Shown piece after piece: positions 1 to 5,672 of a DNA stretch of 6,808 nt (position 1 is the first letter of the stretch; every line of letters begins with the position of its first letter). The position numbers and the translations under genes are program-made. Source of the stretch: Bacteroidota bacterium (GTDB taxonomy: Bacteria; Bacteroidota; Bacteroidia; Bacteroidales; UBA932); assembly GCA_017860395.1 (NCBI GenBank), contig JAGDMC010000076.1:1-6808 (forward strand), given 5' to 3'. The notes under the pieces were generated by a model. That model did not search any database. It was given only the letters and a program-made list of their open reading frames with translations, and was not told the origin of the DNA.

Positions 1-198
1 AAACAACTCTTTGCCATTACCCCAGTTTATTGCATCACTTTCATAGTTTAGTCTTTCGTTCCATGTGTCTGCAACAGGGTTTCCAATAATTTCCGGATAC
101 AAAAGGGCAAACTCCTTTTTGAAGAGAATTTTGTTGGACCGGTACATCTTTTCAAGTTGTTCCGGGTCGTTCAGAAATGCGAGAATTTCGTTTTTCAT
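1..198 (-). CDS. Unrecognised protein, N-terminal 66 residues only (runs off the left edge)
   Basis: An uninterrupted reading frame begins at an ATG at 198-196 and stays open to the window edge, giving 66 residues that start MKNEILAFLNDPEQL. The visible part is soluble and charged, rich in Lys, Glu and aromatic residues. It has no signal peptide and no membrane segment, and reads like a cytoplasmic lead-in domain. It contains the stretches LLYPEI and WNERLNYE. It lies 73 bp downstream of the winged-helix gene on the same strand, so it may be the third gene of that unit or have its own promoter in the gap, which holds the inverted repeat at 230-246. From memory only, similar N-termini precede multi-helix membrane domains (perhaps DUF4153-type) in Bacteroidota. 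Nothing visible here proves that, so I name no function. The coding call is fairly secure because of the clean start and Bacteroidota-like composition. Confidence 0.75.
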   Translation of the reverse strand, partial: MKNEILAFLNDPEQLEKMYRSNKILFKKEFALLYPEIIGNPVADTWNERLNYESDAINWGNGKELF

Positions 199-229
199 GA
201 TTTTTGTGTACTAAAATTTATTTAAAAGA

Positions 230-246
230 ACTTTGTTTTTCAAAGT
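230..246. promoter_or_regulatory. Perfect inverted repeat, candidate operator (copy 1)
   Basis: The sequence ACTTTG-TTTTT-CAAAGT is a perfect 6-bp inverted repeat around a 5-bp centre. It sits in the 73-bp gap between the winged-helix gene and the partial gene, 31 bp before the latter's ATG. It matches the 17-bp element at 1209-1225 at 15 of 17 positions. On the minus strand it contains ATACTTTG, a weak -7-like sequence, but no TTG lies at the expected distance upstream. As RNA it could also form a short hairpin followed by UCUUUU, so a weak terminator is an alternative. That it is an operator for the neighbouring regulator is inference. Confidence 0.4.
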
Positions 247-271
247 ATGTTAATAAAAAAAATATATCGAT

Positions 272-577
272 TTATATTGATTTCCCAGATTTGATAAATT
301 TTTCCAATGCCTCCAGATGATCATTGAACGCCTTCTTCCCTTCCTTTGTCATAAAGTATCTGGTATTAGGTTTTTTGCCAACAAATAATTTTTCCACCCC
401 GATAAACTCCTCTTTTTCAAGAGCTTTAATATGACTCGCAAGATTTCCGTCGGTCACATCAAGGTACTCTTTGAGTGAATTGAAATCAAGCACGTCATTG
501 ACAGCCAGAGCCGACATTATTCCGAGCCGGATCCTGCTTTCAAAAGCTTTGTGTAAACCGTCTGTTAAAATTCTCAC
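272..577 (-). CDS. Winged helix-turn-helix transcriptional regulator (PF13601/MarR-like type)
   Basis: This 101-residue protein is probably a cytoplasmic DNA-binding regulator. The order of elements fits a single winged-helix domain: an N-terminal helix (about 6-25, LHKAFESRIRLGIMSAL), a helix-turn-helix at about 33-55 with recognition helix TDGNLASHIKALEK, and a beta wing at about 57-76 (FIGVEKLFVGKKPNTRYFMT). A final helix (79-96) probably supports dimerisation. The motif set 'tdGNLasHikaLE...gkkPnTry.lT.eGkkAf' is characteristic of the small PF13601-like regulators, which normally have about 95-105 residues, so the protein looks complete. I see no ligand or metal site. The start is GTG at 577, overlapping the upstream membrane-protein stop as GTGA, so translation is probably coupled. 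In many Bacteroidota such regulators are co-transcribed with membrane proteins. Its targets are unknown, but the paired inverted repeats at 230-246 and 1209-1225 are natural candidates. Confidence 0.9.
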   Translation of the reverse strand: MRILTDGLHKAFESRIRLGIMSALAVNDVLDFNSLKEYLDVTDGNLASHIKALEKEEFIGVEKLFVGKKPNTRYFMTKEGKKAFNDHLEALEKFIKSGKSI

Positions 578-1200
578 CGTTCGTATTTATAATGCATGTA
601 AATACCATAAATAATATTGACAACTCCAAAGCCCAAAGCCCATATCAATAAACCATACTCAACGAAGTACGAGCTAATGAGGCCCAGACCTATCTGAATA
701 ATTCCAAGGACTTTCACCTCTTCCAGAGTGTGCCTGCTGGCATTGAATAACGCCATCCCATAGAATATCAGCGAAACGGGAGCAATAAGGCCAATCAATC
801 CTTTTGCTATCAGGACAAGAATCAGAAGGCCTCCTGCGACAAGCGGAACGGCCATATTGGTCATAAGACGTTTAGTAGTTGAATTCCATATTTTTTCACC
901 TCTTTTTCCTGCATTTCTGCCGGAAAGAAAAACAACTGTACTTAAAGCCAGTAAAAGTATTGCTATTGCGACACAAATTACGTTAGTCAGGTTTGCCGAT
1001 GAACCTCCTGCCTCTGCAATAATGTAATCTATCGCATCGGGATTGAAATCAAAAACCGTGTATGCGACAAAAGCTCCTACCAACGCATAGATACCGGCCA
1101 TAACGCCTGCCAGCCCGGAGAGCGACAGAAATTTTGAAGAACGCTCCATCATTGAGCGGATCTCAGATATATCCTGAATGTAGTCCTTTTCCTCTTTCAT
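574..1200 (-). CDS. Six-helix integral membrane protein of unknown function
   Basis: This 208-residue protein starts with a charged amphipathic segment (1-23, MKEEKDYIQDISEIRSMMER), followed by about six hydrophobic stretches at roughly 27-48, 71-92, 114-132, 134-152, 163-180 and 182-201. The tail is short and basic (HYKYER). It has no enzyme motif, no conserved charged pair inside the membrane and no signal peptide, so I assign no function beyond residence in the inner membrane. The frame stays open upstream to a TTG at 1242. I chose the ATG at 1200 because the predicted promoter (1219-1250) lies inside that extension and because MKEEKDYIQDI gives a natural N-terminus. The stop overlaps the GTG of the winged-helix regulator by 4 bp. 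That is a tight membrane-protein/regulator pairing, and the membrane protein could sense a signal for the regulator or be its main target. Confidence 0.85.
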   Translation of the reverse strand: MKEEKDYIQDISEIRSMMERSSKFLSLSGLAGVMAGIYALVGAFVAYTVFDFNPDAIDYIIAEAGGSSANLTNVICVAIAILLLALSTVVFLSGRNAGKRGEKIWNSTTKRLMTNMAVPLVAGGLLILVLIAKGLIGLIAPVSLIFYGMALFNASRHTLEEVKVLGIIQIGLGLISSYFVEYGLLIWALGFGVVNIIYGIYMHYKYER

Positions 1201-1208
1201 TTGAAAGT

Positions 1209-1225
1209 ACTTTTTTTTGCAAAGT
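1209..1225. promoter_or_regulatory. Imperfect inverted repeat, candidate operator (copy 2)
   Basis: The sequence ACTTTTTTTTGCAAAGT has ACTTT and AAAGT arms separated by 7 bp, the same layout as the element at 230-246 (15 of 17 positions identical). It lies 8 bp before the ATG of the membrane protein and overlaps the predicted -7 element and transcription start. A protein bound here would be expected to block transcription of the membrane protein and winged-helix genes, suggesting autoregulation. Chance similarity between T-rich stretches, or shared promoter sequence (ACTTTG on the minus strand), is the main alternative. Confidence 0.4.
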
Positions 1226-1250
1226 AAAAATAAATATTTCAATTATGCAA
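1219..1250 (-). promoter_or_regulatory. Predicted Bacteroidota-type promoter for the membrane-protein/regulator unit
   Basis: Read on the minus strand, a TTG (1250-1248) is followed after 20 bp by TTACTTTGC (1227-1219). This fits the Bacteroidota housekeeping pattern TTG-N17-23-TAnnTTTG with one mismatch in the -7 box. Transcription would start around 1213, giving a leader of roughly a dozen bases before the ATG at 1200. The -33 element lies inside the last codons of the SGNH gene, so the downstream genes can probably be transcribed independently of the acyltransferase pair. Confidence 0.5.
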
Positions 1251-2150
1251 GAGTTTCCGGTTTTTAATGCCGGCTCTCCTGCTCAACGAATCTATCAATA
1301 CATTTGCTCCCTCAGGATTTACATGGTCGGGGTCTTCAAAATAATTGTCAATGTTCGAAAATGTATTCTTGAAATCCCACACTTCAATTCCTTGTGATAT
1401 CAATATACTGTCTGCCTTATAAGACTTGTTGCCCAGGATTTCAAGAAATTCTCCGGAGAGAGGAAATTTTATGCCAATCAATTTGATATTCTTTTGTTTG
1501 CATAAATTGATAATGTCCAGAAGCGATTTTTCAAGTTTTTTTGAGGAGGTGTCTGAGGGAAACTGCTCTTTGACTCTTGCTTCGGCAAGTTTTAATTTTG
1601 TTGCTCTGGAAAGAGAATTCCATGATGCTTTATTGGTTTTTATTTTTTTATTATCGGCTAAACTGAAAAGTTTTTTAACCTGAGCTCCAATAAAATGAGT
1701 GATTATCGCACGAATATTGGGATCGAATATGACTATGTAATATTGCATTTTGAATATCGCATAATCCAAATAATTATAACTCCCCTGAGTAAAATTATAT
1801 TTTATTGATTTGTAATCATTATTTGATATTTCCCTGTACGGACTCAGAGTATGGTCATCAACGGAAATGTAAAGGGTATCTGTTTTGCTTCTGCTGGTGA
1901 GGTACATCAGTTTTCTGTAAATATCAAGATATGATTCACTGTGGAAAGAGAAATTTGCAACCCCCATTTTTTCAGTGAGGTCATACAGTTTATATCCGTG
2001 TGAATCGGATAGCAAGTAGGATTTGTATTTTGTGGAATGTAAATAATACGGCCTGAATGTCAACTCTTTTACGAAAAATATGACAGTATTTAATGCTATG
2101 ATTATAAGTGAAAACTTAAATAACAAGCGGATAAATTTCTTCATTTCCAT
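1239..2150 (-). CDS. Membrane-anchored SGNH-like protein, probable partner of the MBOAT acyltransferase
   Basis: This 303-residue protein has one N-terminal membrane anchor (about 12-27) and a domain predicted to lie in the periplasm. Two SGNH/GDSL signatures are visible. LLSDSHG (47-52) would be block I, with S50 as nucleophile and SDS in place of the usual GDS. EDPDHVNPEGA (272-282) would be block V, with D273 and H276 completing the triad. A strand ending in SVDDHTLS (96-103) lies between. I could not place the middle Gly and Asn blocks confidently. The gene starts 10 bp after the MBOAT stop. In known systems (DltB/DltD, AlgI with AlgJ/AlgX) the MBOAT protein passes an acyl group across the membrane and an SGNH-type protein places it on the polymer. 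The polymer and acyl group here are unknown. The frame extends upstream to 2234 inside the MBOAT gene, but ATG 2150 (or 2144, giving MKKFIRLL) fits the AGGAG ribosome site and the membrane anchor better. Confidence 0.8.
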   Translation of the reverse strand: MEMKKFIRLLFKFSLIIIALNTVIFFVKELTFRPYYLHSTKYKSYLLSDSHGYKLYDLTEKMGVANFSFHSESYLDIYRKLMYLTSRSKTDTLYISVDDHTLSPYREISNNDYKSIKYNFTQGSYNYLDYAIFKMQYYIVIFDPNIRAIITHFIGAQVKKLFSLADNKKIKTNKASWNSLSRATKLKLAEARVKEQFPSDTSSKKLEKSLLDIINLCKQKNIKLIGIKFPLSGEFLEILGNKSYKADSILISQGIEVWDFKNTFSNIDNYFEDPDHVNPEGANVLIDSLSRRAGIKNRKLLHN

Positions 2151-2153
2151 TTT

Positions 2154-2159
2154 ACTCCT
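2154..2159 (-). promoter_or_regulatory. Shine-Dalgarno-like site for the SGNH gene
   Basis: On the minus strand AGGAGT lies in the 10-bp gap between the MBOAT stop and the next start. AGGAG ends 4 bases before ATG 2150 and 10 bases before ATG 2144, so either start is possible. The other genes here have no comparable site, as is usual in Bacteroidota, so this one stands out and argues against the long upstream extension. Confidence 0.5.
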
Positions 2160-2160
2160 A

Positions 2161-3615
2161 TTAAAACTGAAAATAAATAAACTCAATATTGCTGGCGAAG
2201 TTCCCGAAAAGGTAAATTGAGAACAAAATAGCAATGTAATATGACCATCGGCGGGAACGGCTCTTGTTAACTCCCAACTTTTCTATGGCATACTGATGCT
2301 CCCTGCCCTTCCATTCTACAGTCATGAAAACAAAAAGAAGTAACACGATTGTTATAGACTCATGTATTCCCGGAAAATCGGGAAAAGCGAAAAGTGACAT
2401 AGAAAAAATTTCGGAAACAATTTCTAAAGCCTGTCCGATATTCTCTGCCCGGAAAAATATCCAGGCAAAGACAGTAATGGCAAATGTGAATAATATCATG
2501 AAAAATTCTCTTACTGTAGGCAAGCTTTTACCTGCAGCAACAATTCCGATGTTATTCCTGTTATTGTTTGTGAGCATCAGCGGGAGAAAATAGACAGCAT
2601 TAAGGGCTCCCCATGTAATATAGGTCCAGTTTGCACCATGCCACAAACCACTTAAGATAAAGATTATAAATGTGTTTCTGATTTTCATCCATGTGCCGCC
2701 CTTGCTACCGCCGAGTGGGATATAAACATAGTCCCTGAACCATGACGACAGCGAAATATGCCATCTCCTCCAGAATTCTGCAATGTCTCTTGAAAAGTAT
2801 GGAAATGCAAAATTCCTAAGCAAATCTATTCCAAACAGTCTTGCTGTACCTAGCGCAATATCTGAATATCCAGAGAAGTCGCCATATATCTGGAACGTAA
2901 AGAAAATAGCACCCACCACAAGAGTGCTTCCTGAATAATCTGAGGAATTATTGAAAATCACATTTGCGTACTCTGCACAGTTATCGGCAATGACAATCTT
3001 TTTAAACAGGCCCCATAATATTTGTCTCAACCCATCTGTGGCTTTTGAGTAGTCAAAAACCCTCGGTTTTACAATCTGCGGCAAAAGATGCGTTGCCCGT
3101 TCAATGGGCCCTGCCACAAGCAATGGAAAGAAGCTAACGAAGACGGAGTAATTAATGAAGTCTCTTTCCGGTTTTATCCGGTCTTTGTATAGGTCAATAA
3201 CATACGACAATCCGTGAAAAGTATAGAAAGAAATGCCAACCGGAAGAATGAAACTCAGTGTTGCAATACTGGTATGTATCCCCAATAGGTCAATCCCTTC
3301 AGCAAATGATTGTGAGAAAAAATTATAATACTTGAATGCCCCAAGAAATCCAAGGTTGATTATTATACTTATCCAAAGCCATATTGTCTTGGCCCTTTGC
3401 CTGGTCGCCTCATGTATCCTGAGTCCTGTATAGTAATCGAGAAAAGTAGAGAAAACCAGCAAGAACAAAAATCTCCAGTCCCAGCAGGCATAGAAAAAAT
3501 AGCTGGACACAAGCAGCAGGATGTTTTGTAATCTCAGATTTTTCTTTGCGACAAACCAATACAGGAAGAAAACAACCGGCAGAAATATAACAAACGATAT
3601 AGAGTTAAAGAGCAT
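2161..3615 (-). CDS. MBOAT-family membrane-bound O-acyltransferase (AlgI/DltB-like)
   Basis: This 484-residue polytopic inner-membrane protein has about ten or more hydrophobic helices. It carries the hallmarks of AlgI/DltB-type acyltransferases: an N-terminus reading MLFNSISFVIFLPVVFFLYW, SFYTFHGLSYVIDLYK (129-144), LVAGPIERATHLLPQI (166-181), GDFSGYSDIALGTARLFG (245-262), EFWRRWHISLSSWFRDYVYI (280-299) and LSGLWHGANWTYITWGALNA (321-340). H326 in WHG is the invariant catalytic histidine of the family, and H286 is the second conserved histidine. Length is normal and no key residue is missing, so it should be active. The family transfers an acyl group, often acetyl, from a cytoplasmic donor towards an extracytoplasmic polysaccharide or other acceptor. 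The SGNH gene 10 bp downstream supports that model. No glycosyltransferase or polymerase gene is in view, so the acceptor is unknown. It starts at ATG 3615 without a clear ribosome site. Confidence 0.93.
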   Translation of the reverse strand: MLFNSISFVIFLPVVFFLYWFVAKKNLRLQNILLLVSSYFFYACWDWRFLFLLVFSTFLDYYTGLRIHEATRQRAKTIWLWISIIINLGFLGAFKYYNFFSQSFAEGIDLLGIHTSIATLSFILPVGISFYTFHGLSYVIDLYKDRIKPERDFINYSVFVSFFPLLVAGPIERATHLLPQIVKPRVFDYSKATDGLRQILWGLFKKIVIADNCAEYANVIFNNSSDYSGSTLVVGAIFFTFQIYGDFSGYSDIALGTARLFGIDLLRNFAFPYFSRDIAEFWRRWHISLSSWFRDYVYIPLGGSKGGTWMKIRNTFIIFILSGLWHGANWTYITWGALNAVYFLPLMLTNNNRNNIGIVAAGKSLPTVREFFMILFTFAITVFAWIFFRAENIGQALEIVSEIFSMSLFAFPDFPGIHESITIVLLLFVFMTVEWKGREHQYAIEKLGVNKSRSRRWSYYIAILFSIYLFGNFASNIEFIYFQF

Positions 3616-3757
3616 ACCGGTTAAAATTATGAATGAACAAGTCTGGTAAAATTAATAAATTTTCTCCATTCATTACTTTGGGCATTCCATTAATTTTCGA
3701 GGTATTAAAAATATCGTTAGTTTTACATACTATTAACAATCACACTTACTTTAACCT
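3616..3757. promoter_or_regulatory. Divergent intergenic region with weak promoter candidates on both strands
   Basis: These 142 bp separate two diverging transcription units, so promoters in both directions should lie here, but none is a good match. On the plus strand TTACTTTG (3673-3680) resembles the -7 box of the promoter at 1219-1250 but has no TTG at the right distance upstream. On the minus strand TTG (3739-3737), then 23 bp, then TATTTTTA (3713-3706) fits the pattern with the last base wrong, and would give a leader of about 90 bases for the acyltransferase. I see no riboswitch, strong hairpin or small gene. Confidence 0.3.
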
Positions 3758-5662
3758 ATGAAAAAAACACTTTTAGCCTGTATTATCATTTTTTCTGTCC
3801 TTTTTACCTGGGGAGGCAGTACCAAACTTCTTGCTCAGGATTTTTCAACAAAAATTTTCAGGGGAGAAGTCGAAGAGGTAAAAGCTATGCTGGCAAAGGG
3901 TGCGAATCCCAATACAAAGGTTGGTAAAGAAACAGTTTTAGCCCTTTCGATGAATGGGCAGTTCCCGGAAGTAACTAAGCTTCTCATTAACGCTACCGGA
4001 ATCAAAATCAATGAGTGGAACATACAATCCATGCCCGAAAAATCATGGAAGTACACAGCTCTGATGAAAGCTGTAAAGTATCCGGAAATGGTAAAACTGC
4101 TGCTAGAAAAGGGAGCGTTAATTGATTTGCAGGACGACTGGATTCTGTGGGACGGCAAGCTCCATGAAAGCGGGGGAAATACTGCTCTTATTCATGCTAT
4201 CGGACAACCTAATTTTACATATACCGAGAGTGCAAAACTTTTGATTGACAAAGGAGCAAAAATTAACATTCAAAACAAGCTTGGATACACAGCGTTAATG
4301 CTTGGTGTGCACAACACAGAAATAACAAAGATTCTCATCGACAAAGGTGCGAGTCTCGATATTCAGAGCAAGGCAGGCGAAACAGCTTTGATGCTTGCTG
4401 CCGGAAAATATACCGATGCCGTAAAGCTTCTGCTTGATAAAGGTGCAAATATTCTCATCAGACAACAATCGGCATACAGAACATCCCAAAATGCACTTGG
4501 TTATGCCGCAAGATATGGAAACATAGATGCAGCAAAATTAATTCTTGAAAAAGCTGTAAGCCTGGGTATAAAAGAAGAAATATTGCGTGCTTCTTTGCAC
4601 TGGGCGGTGATATCAAATCAGCTGGAGATGGCAAAATATCTGCTGGACGAAGGTGCAAACATAGAGGGCGACGACGAGCTTGGCGGATACACACCTCTCA
4701 TGGAAACTTCGATGTTAGAAATGGTGCAACTTCTTGTTAAGCGTGGTGCCAACGTAAACGCAAAAAATAAGATGAATTACACCCCTTTGCATAAAGCTGT
4801 ATTCAATTTTATGGGAGCAGACCCAAATGAGAAAAATTGCGAAAAAATACTCAGCCTGCTTTTGGAAAAAGGAGCAAACATTGATGCTCAGGATGGCAAT
4901 GGGATTACCCCACTGATGGGTGCCGTTCAGAAAATGGCTCCTTTAAAAATACTTGTTGCCAAAGGTGCAAATGTTAATATTCAGAATAAAAACGGGGAAA
5001 CTGCTTTGATGTATGCAGTCAAAGGCGGTCTTCTCAAGGTTATTTTAGGAGGGATACCTGTTGTTGGCGGCTCTGTTGATGCCACAAAATTATTAATTAG
5101 CAAAGGGGCCGATATTAACATCCAGGACAAATGGGGTAAAACAGCACTTATGCATGCAGCAGGAGCTGTAAATGCAATGGGTAATAAATACGGTACATAT
5201 ACAGATATCTTAGGGATCCTTATTGAAAAGGGTGCAAAATTAGAAGCTGAAGACAAGGATGGAAATACTGCACTGTATTGGGCACAGCGTTATGGCCGTA
5301 CAAAATCTGCAGACGTGCTTCTTGCGAAAGGTGCAAATCCCGCAAAAAAATACGATAAGGCGGCGGACAAATCCAATGTAACTTCCGGTATCGTAGGTAT
5401 TTGGGAAAAATATCTAAAGGTTGAAGGGAAAACCTATACGACAAGAGTTGTATTTAACAAAGACTGGACTTACAGCAAAGCGCTCAAAGATCCGGCTTCC
5501 GGCAAGTGGATTCCGGACGGGGGAGCATATTCAACTTACGACTTCAGAGATGGCCGGATTTGGTTGTTTAACAGCCTTTCAATGGGTGCAGTAATAGAGT
5601 GGAGATTTGAGGGAAAAGAACTGGTTTTGAATGGGGAAAAATATGTTCGCGTATTGAAATAA
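3758..5662 (+). CDS. Exported ankyrin-repeat protein with C-terminal beta-rich domain
   Basis: This 634-residue protein has a signal peptide (MKKTLLACII... with probable cleavage after LLA at 26), about 14 ankyrin repeats from residue 27 to 530, and a C-terminal domain from about 541 to 634. The repeats carry the signature G-x-TAL-M-x-A...KLLLxKGAxxNxQ. Typical examples are 207-236 (GETALMLAAGKYTDAVKLLL) and 382-411. Several repeats are one to three residues short between the helices (3, 5, 9, 11) and others carry insertions (4, 10, 12, 13). The insertion in repeat 12 is hydrophobic, LKVILGGIPVVGG. The C-terminal domain (SGIVGIWEKYLKV...VVFNKDWTYS...ELVLNGEKYVRVLK) alternates hydrophobic strands and resembles small lipocalin-like beta domains, but this rests on pattern only. 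Ankyrin arrays bind other proteins, and no catalytic motif is seen. The next gene, 10 bp downstream, is an exported cysteine peptidase and the obvious candidate partner. Location should be periplasmic or outside the cell. Confidence 0.92.
   Translation: MKKTLLACIIIFSVLFTWGGSTKLLAQDFSTKIFRGEVEEVKAMLAKGANPNTKVGKETVLALSMNGQFPEVTKLLINATGIKINEWNIQSMPEKSWKYTALMKAVKYPEMVKLLLEKGALIDLQDDWILWDGKLHESGGNTALIHAIGQPNFTYTESAKLLIDKGAKINIQNKLGYTALMLGVHNTEITKILIDKGASLDIQSKAGETALMLAAGKYTDAVKLLLDKGANILIRQQSAYRTSQNALGYAARYGNIDAAKLILEKAVSLGIKEEILRASLHWAVISNQLEMAKYLLDEGANIEGDDELGGYTPLMETSMLEMVQLLVKRGANVNAKNKMNYTPLHKAVFNFMGADPNEKNCEKILSLLLEKGANIDAQDGNGITPLMGAVQKMAPLKILVAKGANVNIQNKNGETALMYAVKGGLLKVILGGIPVVGGSVDATKLLISKGADINIQDKWGKTALMHAAGAVNAMGNKYGTYTDILGILIEKGAKLEAEDKDGNTALYWAQRYGRTKSADVLLAKGANPAKKYDKAADKSNVTSGIVGIWEKYLKVEGKTYTTRVVFNKDWTYSKALKDPASGKWIPDGGAYSTYDFRDGRIWLFNSLSMGAVIEWRFEGKELVLNGEKYVRVLK
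3836..5347 (+). repeat. Array of about 14 degenerate ankyrin-repeat units
   Basis: Units of roughly 87-138 bp encode ankyrin repeats beginning near residues 27, 56, 98, 140, 175, 206, 243, 275, 309, 339, 381, 412, 459 and 501. Similarity is clear in the protein (KGAxxNIQxK-x-GxTALM recurs) but diffuse in the DNA, which points to old duplication rather than recent expansion. The closest neighbours are the segments around 4321-4395 and 4945-5010, which share KGA-x-x-x-IQ-x-K-x-GETALM. Confidence 0.85.
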
Positions 5663-5672
5663 AGAAAGCACT

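Noticed and set aside
255..278. AU-only hairpin (AATATA/TATATT) followed on the minus strand by a run of T, at the end of the winged-helix gene
   Set aside because: The layout resembles an intrinsic terminator, but the 6-bp stem has no GC pair and overlaps the stop codon, so it would be very unstable.
2151..2234. Upstream extension of the SGNH protein to residue 331 in the same frame
   Set aside because: It would overlap the end of the MBOAT gene, place extra sequence before the natural membrane anchor and bypass the AGGAG site; the start at 2150 or 2144 fits better.
3779..3781. Cysteine 8 in the ankyrin signal peptide (LLAC) as a lipoprotein site
   Set aside because: The cysteine lies before, not after, the hydrophobic core, so it cannot serve as a lipobox; ordinary cleavage after LLA at 26 is more likely.
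3836..5347. Periodic repeats as a CRISPR array or DNA tandem repeat
   Set aside because: Similarity is at the protein level with uneven spacing and heavy base divergence, as expected for ankyrin coding sequence.
3835..5444. Several open frames of 64-107 codons on the minus strand across the ankyrin gene
   Set aside because: They lie antisense to a well-supported gene, have no recognisable domains and arise from its repeated codon pattern.
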